From Micavibrio sp. UBA6139 (GTDB lineage: Bacteria > Pseudomonadota > Alphaproteobacteria > Micavibrionales > Micavibrionaceae): DNA of 53,542 bases. A model generated the notes under the pieces. That model was not told the origin of the DNA. It made no database searches and saw only the letters and a program-made list of their open reading frames with translations. The DNA is taken from positions 1 to 53,542 of the forward strand of contig DIVF01000021.1 in assembly GCA_002423285.1 (NCBI GenBank), written 5' to 3'. The position numbers were made by a program, and so were the translations under genes. This document shows, piece by piece, positions 9,116-17,955 of the stretch (positions within the stretch are counted from its first letter, which is position 1; each line of letters begins with the position of its first letter).

Positions 9116-10309
9116 TTATGTCTGGTTCGCCTTCATCAGTGCCATGCTGCGGGCGTAGAGTTCTTCCATTGAAAAGGGCTTTGGAATGTAGTCCTGCGCG
9201 CCAGAGGATAATCCTTCTTCGATATCTTCCTTTTCAATCCGTGTGCTCATAATCAGGACAGGGACATCTTTTGTTTTGGGTAATTGCCGCATACGGTGAA
9301 TGACCGCGGTGCCGTCCAGGGCCGGCATAATAATGTCTAACAGGACCAGATCAGGTTTATATTTGGCAATCAGATCCAGTGCCTTTTGTCCGTCACCGGC
9401 GGTGACCACGCGGTATCCTTCAAATTCGAATTTGCTTTTCAACAAATGAACGATCATCGGGTCATTATCAGCAATGACCACGGTGCGCCCGGCGGCTTGT
9501 AAAATACCCTCAATGCGCCCGACCAGATCTTCAGGCCGGAATGGTTTATGGATGTAATCAATCGCACCGGATCGAATGGAATTGACCAGATCATGATCTT
9601 GGGTGCTTTGGCTTAACATGATGATCGGAATATCCATCATCGATGGATCCTTTTTCAAACGCGCCAGTACTTCATGCCCACTTAAACCCGGCATCATAAT
9701 GTCCAGAACAATCAAATCCGGCTTTTGCAGCAGGATAGATTTCAAGGCATCCATGCCATCGGGGCTATATGTGGCGATAATATTCTTTTCGTGGAGGGCT
9801 GCGCTCATCAGGGCGGGTAAATCGGGGTCATCATCAACAATCAGGACGTGAAAACTGTCACTGGCGTATTCGGGGCCGCGTTCCTGGCCACTAAACCCGG
9901 CATGAACAGTGTTGGTGGCCTTCTTGCCCGACAGGTTGTCCTGCGCCTGTTCAAAATCGGAAATCTTGGCGCAGATTGTGCGCAGATTCATAATCAGACT
10001 TTCAAATATTTCGGCATCAACAATGCTCATCACGCTGCCATCGGGCGCAGCCTTCAGATATTTTGATAAAAATTCTTCGGCCAGAATGGCGACTTCGGAA
10101 ATATTCGGAAACCCGAATGTCGCGCCGGACCCGGCCAGCATGTGCGCCAGCCGATGCGCTTCAACGGCGTCTTTTTTAAAAATATGGCCAGTTCTTTTTA
10201 ATTCTAGCAGCGCATCAAGCAACGCCGCAGATTTATGTAAGCGGGTCACATAATTCGCGCGCAACGTGTCATAGACATTATCAAAGGATGGACCGCGATC
10301 ATGTGTCAT
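9116..10309 (-). CDS. HPt-REC-REC phosphorelay protein (copy 2)
   Basis: This 397-residue cytoplasmic protein has an N-terminal HPt domain with AHMLAGSGATFGF, where His56 is the likely phosphoacceptor. Two complete receiver domains follow. REC1 has acidic residues VDDD near 158-161, acceptor Asp203 and the KPF lysine. REC2 has ADND at 280-283, acceptor Asp325 and KPF. No DNA-binding, GGDEF or enzymatic output domain is present. The architecture is the same as the upstream neighbour, and the two align along their whole length (FGFPN after the HPt histidine, IADNDPMIVHLLKSKF against VADNDQLILALLQSKF), so they are tandem duplicates. Its start overlaps the upstream gene by 11 bases. It probably works as a phosphate sink or shuttle in the same relay as the convergent hybrid kinase, which is inference. 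Confidence 0.9.
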   Translation of the reverse strand: MTHDRGPSFDNVYDTLRANYVTRLHKSAALLDALLELKRTGHIFKKDAVEAHRLAHMLAGSGATFGFPNISEVAILAEEFLSKYLKAAPDGSVMSIVDAEIFESLIMNLRTICAKISDFEQAQDNLSGKKATNTVHAGFSGQERGPEYASDSFHVLIVDDDPDLPALMSAALHEKNIIATYSPDGMDALKSILLQKPDLIVLDIMMPGLSGHEVLARLKKDPSMMDIPIIMLSQSTQDHDLVNSIRSGAIDYIHKPFRPEDLVGRIEGILQAAGRTVVIADNDPMIVHLLKSKFEFEGYRVVTAGDGQKALDLIAKYKPDLVLLDIIMPALDGTAVIHRMRQLPKTKDVPVLIMSTRIEKEDIEEGLSSGAQDYIPKPFSMEELYARSMALMKANQT

Positions 10310-11477
10310 TGGCTTTTTCCTTCTTCAATAATGCAATGCTGCGATGGACTAAATCATCGGCGTTAAAGGGTTTGGGGACATAATCCTGCGCCCCGGCCGC
10401 CATGCCTGCGGCAATGTCAGCGGGGGTTGTTTTGGCGCTGGCGATGATAACCGGAATATCCTTTGTTTTCTTATCATTACGGATCATTTTCAGGACGGAA
10501 ATTCCGTCCATTCCGGGCATGGCGATGTCCAGAATAATCAGGTCAGGCTTGACCCGTTGCGCGTGTTCAAATGTCGATAATCCATTATTGGTCAGGACAA
10601 CATTAAAACCGCGCCCCTTAAATTTACTTTGCAGCAGCGCCAGAATAAGCTGGTCATTATCGGCAACCAGAACAGTGCGGCGCATATTGGCCGAAATTTT
10701 TTCCACGCGTTCGGACAGCCTGTTGATGTCAACGGGTTTAACGATGTAGGACGACGCGCCGGAATGCAGGGCCGATACGACATCGGCTTCTTTCGCCGCC
10801 GCGGTCAGCATCAAAATAGGGATGGCGGCGTGGGCCGGTTCTGATTTCAGGCGGCGGAGAACTTCATGGCCGCTATTATCGGGCAGGTTTAAATCAAGGA
10901 TGATAAGATCGGGCAGGCGTTTTTCCATCGACACGATCATTTCTTGATCTGACCCGGCACCCGCGGCAATAAAACCACGTTGTTCCAGCTTCATGGAAAT
11001 CATGTTTCGCAAATTAATGTCATCATCTACGATCAGGACGAATAGGTTTTTCTTTGCCTCAAAATTCAGTTTTTCTTCGTGGGTCGCGGGGATGATTTCG
11101 AGGGCAGCCTGTTCCTTGTAATTTGTCACGGCCTCACGGCACGCATCATGTATTGATTGCAATAATGGCAACATTTCTGGGTGTTCATCGCCCTTGATAA
11201 AATCATCATCACCACGAATGGCGCGGATCATTTTCTCCAAGAAAATATCAGCGTTTCGCCCGGCATCGGTCACATTCGGGAACCCGAATGTCGTCCCGGA
11301 ACCGGATAGGCCGTGGGCGAGGGATTGCATGTTCAGTAATTCTTCTTTTGACAGCGGCGTCGCTGAAACATCCCTGATCCATTTGGTCAGGTCCGTGATG
11401 TTGCCCTCCAGCCTTGTGATATAGGCGGTGCGCAATTTCGCGTAGGCCGCTTCATAGGTCGTTTTATTGTTGCTCAT
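10299..11477 (-). CDS. HPt-REC-REC phosphorelay protein (copy 1)
   Basis: This 392-residue paralogue of the next gene has the HPt motif LAHGLSGSGTTFGFPN (His55). REC1 has VDDD at 150-153 and acceptor Asp195, and REC2 has acceptor Asp317. Both receivers keep the conserved lysine (KPV, KPF). There is no output domain. The start is set at the ATG at 11477, where MSNNKT begins, because the longer frame gives an arginine-rich, unlikely N-terminus. This start leaves a 14-base overlap with the single-receiver gene upstream. The three genes from 11865 down to 9116 form one tightly overlapping operon. Confidence 0.9.
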   Translation of the reverse strand: MSNNKTTYEAAYAKLRTAYITRLEGNITDLTKWIRDVSATPLSKEELLNMQSLAHGLSGSGTTFGFPNVTDAGRNADIFLEKMIRAIRGDDDFIKGDEHPEMLPLLQSIHDACREAVTNYKEQAALEIIPATHEEKLNFEAKKNLFVLIVDDDINLRNMISMKLEQRGFIAAGAGSDQEMIVSMEKRLPDLIILDLNLPDNSGHEVLRRLKSEPAHAAIPILMLTAAAKEADVVSALHSGASSYIVKPVDINRLSERVEKISANMRRTVLVADNDQLILALLQSKFKGRGFNVVLTNNGLSTFEHAQRVKPDLIILDIAMPGMDGISVLKMIRNDKKTKDIPVIIASAKTTPADIAAGMAAGAQDYVPKPFNADDLVHRSIALLKKEKANDT

Positions 11478-11865
11478 GAAACGCCACCCACATCGCCTTG
11501 ACATCGTTATGCAAGGTCATCGGGTTAAAAGGTTTGGGAATGACGCCGAACGCACCCAGTGATTTCAAATGTACAATCTCATCCGCATTTGCTTTTCCGG
11601 TCAGGAAAATGATGGGCCCATTATAAAGCCCCGGCGTTTTTTTAATTTCCTGTAACAGGGCAGGGCCGTCCATCTCCGGCATCATGACATCCAGCAGAAT
11701 AATCTGTGGTTTTAGAGTGGCCAGTGCTTGCAGCGCGGCGGCCCCTGAATCACACAGGGAGACCTTCATGCCGCCCATGGATTCCAAGGCCAGTTGCGCC
11801 AGCATCCGGAGATCTGGTTCATCATCGACATACAAAATCTGTGATAAGTGCGCAGTATCGGTCAT
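11464..11865 (-). CDS. Single-domain response regulator (CheY-like)
   Basis: This 133-residue stand-alone receiver has acidic pocket VDDEPD (residues 13-18), phosphoacceptor Asp59 in LLDVMMPEMDG, the conserved threonine in FLTGKA and lysine in PKPF. It has no output domain. It is the first gene of a three-gene operon with two HPt-REC-REC proteins and probably exchanges phosphate with their HPt domains. Its stop lies 14 bases inside the next gene. The target is unknown. Confidence 0.92.
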   Translation of the reverse strand: MTDTAHLSQILYVDDEPDLRMLAQLALESMGGMKVSLCDSGAAALQALATLKPQIILLDVMMPEMDGPALLQEIKKTPGLYNGPIIFLTGKANADEIVHLKSLGAFGVIPKPFNPMTLHNDVKAMWVAFHEQQ

Positions 11866-11923
11866 TTCAATTCGGCTGATCCATGCTATGACTTTGATAA
11901 GTTTAAATGAAAACAGGTTAAAG

Positions 11924-12697
11924 ATGTTCTTTTATCTTTCAAAAATCATCTGGACGTTAATAGATCCGGCGAATTTATTAACCATCCTGTTTGCTGCAGG
12001 TTTGCTGGCTTTTGCCTTCAAACGCTTGCTGGCAGCCAAAATCATGCTGGGGTGTTCATTTGCGCTGCTGCTGATCTTCGGAGTTTTTCCAATCGGGCAT
12101 AGCGGACTTTATTTTATTGAAACGCGCTACGCAGTTCCAAATCCTATGCCAAAGGATATGGACGGTATTGTTGTGCTTGGCGGTGCCATTGAAAGCCAAA
12201 AATCAGAACGCAGCGGCCGACCGGAATTTAATGAAGGGGCTGAGCGCGTTTTATCCGCCATGGCCTTGGCACGAGACTATCCAAATGCAAAAATTATTTT
12301 CAGCGGCGGATCATCGCGTCTGGCCGGATCAAAACGCAGTGAAGCGGTTGATCTTGACATATTCCTGCGCGGCATGAGTTTTGACATGCGCAATGTCATC
12401 TTTGAAGATCAATCGCGCAACACTTATGAAAACATTTTAAGGTCAAAAGCCTTAGCCGATAAAGCCGCAAAAGGCCGCTGGGTGCTGATTACATCGGCAT
12501 TTCATACACCGCGCAGCATGGCAATTGCTGCAAAACAGGGGTGGGCGTTTATTCCATATCCTGTGGACTATCGTAGTCAGGGCCGTTATCTTCTGTTGCC
12601 GCGACGCTTTGATATTCTGGATAATCTCTACGCATCGAAGTTGTTCTTGCGTGAACTGACCGGGATTGTTGCTTATAAAATAACAGGGAAGCTATGA
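11924..12697 (+). CDS. YdcF/DUF218 family membrane protein
   Basis: This 257-residue protein has two N-terminal membrane helices (about residues 10-55) and a DUF218 domain. The domain begins at DGIVVLGGAIE and includes the FSGGSSRLAG turn, the EDQSRNTYENI block and the TSAFHTPRSM segment. ElyC and YdcF-like members are linked to envelope carbohydrate or peptidoglycan precursor metabolism, but the reaction here is unknown. I placed the start at the ATG at 11924 (AGG about 7 bases upstream). The longer open frame would overlap the divergent response regulator. Its stop overlaps the ATG of the lytic transglycosylase (ATGA), consistent with an envelope operon. Confidence 0.87.
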   Translation: MFFYLSKIIWTLIDPANLLTILFAAGLLAFAFKRLLAAKIMLGCSFALLLIFGVFPIGHSGLYFIETRYAVPNPMPKDMDGIVVLGGAIESQKSERSGRPEFNEGAERVLSAMALARDYPNAKIIFSGGSSRLAGSKRSEAVDLDIFLRGMSFDMRNVIFEDQSRNTYENILRSKALADKAAKGRWVLITSAFHTPRSMAIAAKQGWAFIPYPVDYRSQGRYLLLPRRFDILDNLYASKLFLRELTGIVAYKITGKL

Positions 12698-13770
12698 AAG
12701 GTTCAAAAATGAAATGGAATCACAGTAAGGCACTGGCGACATGCTGCCTGATGCTACCGTTGCTTTATAACAGCGCCGCCGCACAAACCACTGCGCCGCA
12801 AGCAAACACCACTTTCAACCAGATCGTCAGCAGTATCCGTCAGGAAGCCTTATCGCGCGGCGTCTCTGCACCAACCGTTGATCGCGTTTTGAACAATATC
12901 CAACCCGTTCCGGGCCTGCGGAAACTGGAATATTTCCAGCCAGAAAGCGTCAAAAGCTATCTGGATTACCACAACAGCACCGTCACCGCCGCCCGTATTT
13001 CAAAGGGCCGCCAGCTGATGGCGCAACACGCAACAACACTTGCCAGACTTGAAAAACAATATGGCGTCCCGGCCAGCATTATTGTCGCCGTATGGGGCAT
13101 GGAAACAAATTACGGTGCTGTAATGGGGAATAACGAAATTATTCCGGCATTGGTTACACTGGCAGAAATCGGCAAAAACGATAAACGCCGTGCTTATTTC
13201 CGTGAAGAAGCCATTCTTGCGATGAAGATCATTGATGAAGGCTATTCCCAAATCGTCACACGCAAAGGCTCATGGGCCGGGGCGTTTGGTCAAACCCAAT
13301 TCATGCCGTCCAGCTTCTTGAAATTTGCACGGGACGGCGATGGCGATGGCCGCAAAGATGTTTGGAACAATGTGGCCGATGCGTTTGCATCCACCGCCAA
13401 TTATCTTTCATCCCATGGTTGGAAAACCGGTGAGCGTTGGGGCCGTGCGGTTCAACTGCCGGCGGGTTTTGATAAATCCTTGCTGACTGACAAACTGGCC
13501 GATCAAACATTGAAAACCCCGGATCAATGGAAGGCCCTTGGCGTAAAAATGCCAAATGGCACAGCTTTGCCAGCAGATAACAGCATGCAGGCAATGATGA
13601 TTGCACCCGATGGTTTGAGCGGGCCAACATTTATGGTTTATCACAACTTCAAAATGATCATGCGTTACAACAGTTCGTATAAATATGCGCTGTCTGTATC
13701 GCGCCTCGCGGACGCCATTTCCGCAGGGCAACCGGCAACCGTGCCGCACCCAGGCGGGTTGAACCAGTAA
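12694..13770 (+). CDS. Lytic murein transglycosylase, MltB family
   Basis: This periplasmic enzyme would cleave the MurNAc-GlcNAc bond in peptidoglycan to leave a 1,6-anhydro end. It has 358 residues with an N-terminal signal peptide ending near NSAAAQ. The SLT_2/MltB domain includes the catalytic glutamate in WGMETNYG (Glu137), the GSWAGAFGQTQFMPSSF motif and the ARDGDGDGR calcium-loop-like segment. No C-terminal peptidoglycan-binding domain is present. The ATG overlaps the upstream stop as ATGA and has AGGGA 5-6 bases before it. A second ATG five codons later is possible. It is followed by rlpA and dacA-type genes, so the context is cell-wall remodelling. Confidence 0.92.
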   Translation: MKGSKMKWNHSKALATCCLMLPLLYNSAAAQTTAPQANTTFNQIVSSIRQEALSRGVSAPTVDRVLNNIQPVPGLRKLEYFQPESVKSYLDYHNSTVTAARISKGRQLMAQHATTLARLEKQYGVPASIIVAVWGMETNYGAVMGNNEIIPALVTLAEIGKNDKRRAYFREEAILAMKIIDEGYSQIVTRKGSWAGAFGQTQFMPSSFLKFARDGDGDGRKDVWNNVADAFASTANYLSSHGWKTGERWGRAVQLPAGFDKSLLTDKLADQTLKTPDQWKALGVKMPNGTALPADNSMQAMMIAPDGLSGPTFMVYHNFKMIMRYNSSYKYALSVSRLADAISAGQPATVPHPGGLNQ

Positions 13771-13792
13771 ACTTTTCAAGGATTATTTATCA

Positions 13793-14779
13793 ATGAACCG
13801 TATCATCGGCCTGATCATTGCTGTGCTGTTTTTAAATGGCTGTACAGAGGTTGAATTTGCCTCTCACGTTGCAAAAAACTCAATGGGGACAACCAGTTCC
13901 GGTGTTCCGCAAAGCGGTCCATCGCCAACCCATCAAGGCGTTTTTAAAATCGGCAATCCCTATCAAATCGAAGGGCAAACCTATTACCCGAAGGAAAGCT
14001 ATGATCTTGTCGAAACGGGCATCGCGTCATGGTATGGCCCCGGTTTTCACGGTAAGAAGACCGCCAGTGGAGAGCGTTTTGATACAGGCGAGCTGACCGC
14101 CGCGCACCGCACCTTGCAAATGCCGTCTTTGGTGCGTGTGACCAACCTTGATAACGGGCGTTCTGTTATTGTGCGCGTCAATGACCGCGGCCCTTTTGCA
14201 CGCGGACGCGTCATTGATGTTTCTGAACGTGCGGCAAGCCTGCTGGATTTCAAAATGAAAGGAACGGCCAAGGTAAAGCTGGAAGTCCTGCCACAGGAAA
14301 GCCTGCGCTTGGCTGAAATCGCCAAACGCGGTGAAAGCACCAAAGGGTATGAATTGGCCGCCAATCAGCGGGGCGGGGTGCCACCTGCTGGAACTATATC
14401 GCCAGCGAACGATCCCTACCAAACCGCATCCTATGAATCGCGCAACATTCCATCTGTCGCATCAGAGCCTTTGACTCCCATTCCGGGTCATGAAAGCGCG
14501 GATGGGCGGTTTATGCCCGACCCAATCGTGACGCAAGTGGCGGTCAGACCGACCAGCATCTATGTCCAGGCGGGGTCATTTACGCAGTATGACAATGCCA
14601 GCCGTCTGAGCCAGACGCTCAATCAGGTGGCATCCACATCCATCCATGAAACCACCGTTCGGGGCACCCGTTTTTACCGGGTCCGGGTCGGTCCGATCGG
14701 CAATGTTGCCGAGGCAGACCGTATCTTGAACAGGGTGGTGAATATGGGCAATGGAAATGCGATTATTGTCGTAGATTGA
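13793..14779 (+). CDS. rlpA: RlpA-like septal lipoprotein with SPOR domain
   Basis: This 328-residue lipoprotein has a lipobox LNGC with lipidated Cys17. A double-psi beta-barrel domain starts near IASWYGPGFHGKKTASG and continues through VRVNDRGPFARGRVIDVS. A low-complexity linker leads to a C-terminal SPOR domain (about residues 253-328, beginning IYVQAGSFTQYDNA). RlpA proteins act at the septum on glycan strands lacking stem peptides, and SPOR binds such glycans. Lytic activity varies between species and cannot be read from this sequence. It lies 22 bases after the MltB-like gene, with AAGGA before the ATG. Confidence 0.92.
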   Translation: MNRIIGLIIAVLFLNGCTEVEFASHVAKNSMGTTSSGVPQSGPSPTHQGVFKIGNPYQIEGQTYYPKESYDLVETGIASWYGPGFHGKKTASGERFDTGELTAAHRTLQMPSLVRVTNLDNGRSVIVRVNDRGPFARGRVIDVSERAASLLDFKMKGTAKVKLEVLPQESLRLAEIAKRGESTKGYELAANQRGGVPPAGTISPANDPYQTASYESRNIPSVASEPLTPIPGHESADGRFMPDPIVTQVAVRPTSIYVQAGSFTQYDNASRLSQTLNQVASTSIHETTVRGTRFYRVRVGPIGNVAEADRILNRVVNMGNGNAIIVVD

Positions 14780-14875
14780 CCTGATTTTTTACCCTTCAGA
14801 CGTTGATTTTTGATGCCAGACACTGTTTCATAGGCGGTGTTCGTAAACCCCTGTCTTAATTTCCGGAATCAAATC

Positions 14876-16150
14876 ATGACCCGTATCGCTCTTCCTGCCT
14901 TTGCGTTCCTTTTCGCGCTGCTTGCCGCTCCGTTGAGCCCCCTCGCGCAAGAGGCGGCGACAACCACAACAACCGCCACCGAAGGTGCTGGACCAACAAT
15001 CGCCCGTGAAGCGTTTGTGATTGATTTTGATACTGGCACGATCCTGATGAACAAAAACGGCGACAACCGTATGCCGACATCATCGATGAGCAAAACCATG
15101 ACCATCTACATGGCGTTCGATGCGATCAAAAGTGGTAAGCTGACACTGGATACAAAACTGCCAGTCAGTGAAAAAGCATGGCGGATGCAGGGGTCCAAAA
15201 TGTTTGTCGAACTGGGCAGCGCAATTGCTGTTGAAGATTTGATCCGCGGTATCGTCATTCAATCCGGTAACGACGCCACCGTCGTTATGGCCGAAGGGAT
15301 TGCCGGTACAGAAGCCGACTTCGCCGATCTGACCAATGCCAAGGCCAAGGAACTTGGTATGCTCAATACACATTTTGTGAATGCCAGCGGCTGGCCTGAT
15401 CCGGAACATTATTCAACGGCGCATGATCTGGCCATTCTGGCGATGAGCACAATCCGTAACTTCCCGGAATTTTATAAATACTACGCTGAAAAAGAATTCA
15501 CCTGGCACAATATTCACCAGATGAACCGCAACCCGCTGATTTTCCGTGATATCGGCGCTGATGGCTTGAAAACAGGCCATGCTGAAGAAGCAGGGGCCGG
15601 TTATGGCTTGATTGGTTCTGCCGTGAAGGATGGCCGCCGCGTCGTTGTCGTTTTGAACGGCCTGCCAGATGAAAAGGCGCGCGCACAGGAATCCTCCCGC
15701 ATCATCGAATGGGCTTTGCGTAGCTTTGAAAACGTAAAACTGTTTGCTGCTGGTGATATCGTTGATCACGCCGAAGTGACAATGGGCCAAGCAGGTCAGG
15801 TTGCCCTGACGATTGATAAGGACGTTGTTGTGACCGTGCCAAAGGCCGTGAAGAACGACATGAAAGTGACCGTGTCTTACAATGGTCCGCTGATGGCGCC
15901 CGTGAAAAAGGGTGATCAGGTTGGAACGCTGAAAATTGATGTTCCGCGCGTTGGTGTTGTTGAATACCCGCTCTATGCGGCGGCGGATGTTGCGAAGCTC
16001 GGTCTTTTTGCAGGCACTCTGCAAAAGGCAAAAATCATGCTGGGCGGTCATGCATCGCGCACGCTTGATTCCGCAATGAACGCAGCAACAAATGCGACGA
16101 CAGCGGCATCCACAGCCATCACAACTGTACCGGCCGGGGCAGAACAGTAA
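14876..16150 (+). CDS. dacA: D-alanyl-D-alanine carboxypeptidase (PBP5/6 family)
   Basis: This periplasmic serine enzyme would trim the terminal D-Ala from peptidoglycan pentapeptides. The 424-residue protein has a signal peptide ending near SPLAQ. The penicillin-binding motifs are complete: SxxK at Ser69-Lys72 (SSMSK), SGN at 129-131 and KTG at 231-233. A PBP5 C-terminal beta-domain follows from about residue 285. The extreme C-terminus is alanine/threonine-rich and does not form an obvious amphipathic anchor helix. The upstream in-frame GTG at 14837 is less likely because the ATG at 14876 places the signal peptide properly. The thymidylate kinase starts 1 base after its stop. Confidence 0.93.
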   Translation: MTRIALPAFAFLFALLAAPLSPLAQEAATTTTTATEGAGPTIAREAFVIDFDTGTILMNKNGDNRMPTSSMSKTMTIYMAFDAIKSGKLTLDTKLPVSEKAWRMQGSKMFVELGSAIAVEDLIRGIVIQSGNDATVVMAEGIAGTEADFADLTNAKAKELGMLNTHFVNASGWPDPEHYSTAHDLAILAMSTIRNFPEFYKYYAEKEFTWHNIHQMNRNPLIFRDIGADGLKTGHAEEAGAGYGLIGSAVKDGRRVVVVLNGLPDEKARAQESSRIIEWALRSFENVKLFAAGDIVDHAEVTMGQAGQVALTIDKDVVVTVPKAVKNDMKVTVSYNGPLMAPVKKGDQVGTLKIDVPRVGVVEYPLYAAADVAKLGLFAGTLQKAKIMLGGHASRTLDSAMNAATNATTAASTAITTVPAGAEQ

Positions 16151-16151
16151 T

Positions 16152-16805
16152 ATGTCCCCAACCGGCCTCTTCATCACGTTGGAGGGCGGCGAAGGATCGG
16201 GGAAAAGCACCCAGATCCGCCGCCTTGCCGGCTTTCTTGAAAAACAGGGACACGCGGTGATCGTTACCCGTGAACCCGGCGGCACGCCAGAGGCGGAAAA
16301 AATCCGCAATCTGCTGGTGCAGCGTGATGGCGGGGATTGGACTCCACTGACTGAATGCCTGTTGCTGTTCGCGGCGCGGGTCATGCATGTGGAAACGCTG
16401 ATTAAACCGGCATTGGCGGCGGGTAAGATTGTGATTTCTGACCGCTTCACGGATTCAACCCGCGCCTATCAATCCTATGGCCATGGCGTTGACCGCGATG
16501 TGATTGAAAAATTGAATACGCTGACACTGGGTGATTTCAAACCCGATGTGACCTTCATTTTAGATGTTGAGGTGGAAGAGGGGTTGGCCCGTGCTGGCAA
16601 ACGTCTGGCCCGTGATGAATCCAGTGAAGATAAATACGAACTCCTCGGCCCGTCATTCCATCAACGCCTGCGCGATGGCTATCTAGCCATTGCTGCACGC
16701 GAACCGGGGCGTTGCCATGTTGTAAATGCGAATGGCACGTTGGATGAAGTCACCGACGCAATTGAGCACATCATGGCGGAAGTGGTCAAAGCCCATGCTG
16801 TTTGA
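16152..16805 (+). CDS. tmk: Thymidylate kinase
   Basis: This enzyme phosphorylates dTMP to dTDP with ATP in dTTP synthesis. It has 217 residues, the normal length. The P-loop GGEGSGKST lies at residues 12-20, followed by TREPGGTPEAE. The DRFTDSTRAYQSYG motif and a lid with arginines (RAGKRLARDESSEDKYE) are both present. The start is placed at the ATG just behind dacA. The longer frame only adds sequence shadowing dacA. Its 3' end overlaps holB by 11 bases, and the tmk-holB-metG-tatD order is common in bacteria. Confidence 0.97.
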   Translation: MSPTGLFITLEGGEGSGKSTQIRRLAGFLEKQGHAVIVTREPGGTPEAEKIRNLLVQRDGGDWTPLTECLLLFAARVMHVETLIKPALAAGKIVISDRFTDSTRAYQSYGHGVDRDVIEKLNTLTLGDFKPDVTFILDVEVEEGLARAGKRLARDESSEDKYELLGPSFHQRLRDGYLAIAAREPGRCHVVNANGTLDEVTDAIEHIMAEVVKAHAV

Positions 16806-17955
16806 TGATGAAGACGACGATCTGGTCGATGATAACGGCGATATTTCCAGCTACGCTGGTGCCGTTGAAGAAGGCTTGCCCGAACCACGCATGGCCAATG
16901 ACATCACTGGTCACCGCGAGATTGAAAAACAACTGGTCGAATTGGCGATGTCGGGCAAGATGCCTCATGCCATGATTTTTTCTGGTCCTTCGGGGATCGG
17001 CAAATCCACCATGGCGTTTCGCCTTGCCAAATTCCTGCTATCGCAAAAACCGGCGGAAGATACCGGGCCATCCCTGTTCGGTACGCCCGAACCTGCCCCC
17101 GTTCCAGCCGATTTGCGGTTTGATCCGGAAGGACAGGGGCCTCGTCTGGTCAGCTCCTCCGGTCACCCTGACCTGTTGACCTTGGCCCGTAAACCCGATG
17201 AAAAAACCGGGATCATGAAGGAAAGCCTTGATGTGGAGCAGGTCCGCAGTGTTGGCCCGTTCCTGCATCTGACCCCGTTTATGGGTGGGTGGCGGATGGT
17301 CATTGTCGATGATGCCGAAACCATGACGCGCAGCAGCCAGAACGCGCTGCTGAAAGTTTTAGAAGAGCCACCGCCGAACAGCTTGCTGATTTTAATCGCG
17401 CATAAGGCTGGTCTGCTGATCCCAACCATCAAATCACGTTGCCGCGTCATTGAATTTTCGCAGCTGAACCGCGATGATTTTTCATCGTTGATGAAACGCG
17501 CCGCGCCGCAAACAGGTCATCTGGACGCGCTTTATAACATTGCCGAGGGCAGCATCGGTACGGCGCTGCGCTTATCCGAAAGCGGGGCTTTAAAATCCCT
17601 CGACCAGCTGACCAGCCTTTTGACCACCTGGCCCGCCATCAACTGGACCGATGTCCATATGATGGGTGAGGTTTTGAATGCCAAGGGGCAGGATAACGGA
17701 TTGCAGGGTTTCCAAGAGGTCCTGTTATGGACGGTTGAGCAAATCACACGTTGCAAGGCACGCGGCCTCACCAAACTGCCAGAACCGTTGAATTCCGGGC
17801 CTTATCCGGCGCTCCTCAATGACTATACGCTTGAACACTGGTCTAAAATCTGTGACAACCTCCATACGCATTTCCTGACCGCAAAACATGGCAGTCTTGA
17901 CCGTCGGCAAACCGTCCTCGGCGCGTTTTCTATTCTAAAAGGTGCAGTAGCATGA
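16795..17955 (+). CDS. holB: DNA polymerase III delta' subunit
   Basis: This is the clamp-loader delta' subunit, a AAA+ fold protein of 386 residues. The N-terminus is acidic (FDDEDDDLVDD). An intact P-loop, SGPSGIGKST, lies near residues 63-72, followed by VIVDDAETMTRSSQNALLK, the LEEPPPNS motif and a TIKSRCRVIEF sensor-1 region. An insertion of about 50 residues sits where the zinc module lies in tau/gamma and other delta' proteins (FGTPEPAPVPADL onward), and its cysteines are missing. The start lies 11 bases inside tmk. The stop overlaps metG (ATGA). Confidence 0.94.
   Translation: MLFDDEDDDLVDDNGDISSYAGAVEEGLPEPRMANDITGHREIEKQLVELAMSGKMPHAMIFSGPSGIGKSTMAFRLAKFLLSQKPAEDTGPSLFGTPEPAPVPADLRFDPEGQGPRLVSSSGHPDLLTLARKPDEKTGIMKESLDVEQVRSVGPFLHLTPFMGGWRMVIVDDAETMTRSSQNALLKVLEEPPPNSLLILIAHKAGLLIPTIKSRCRVIEFSQLNRDDFSSLMKRAAPQTGHLDALYNIAEGSIGTALRLSESGALKSLDQLTSLLTTWPAINWTDVHMMGEVLNAKGQDNGLQGFQEVLLWTVEQITRCKARGLTKLPEPLNSGPYPALLNDYTLEHWSKICDNLHTHFLTAKHGSLDRRQTVLGAFSILKGAVA

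Noticed and set aside
15413..16450. Open frame of 345 codons on the - strand
   Set aside because: It is antisense to dacA and tmk, cysteine- and arginine-rich, and without family features.
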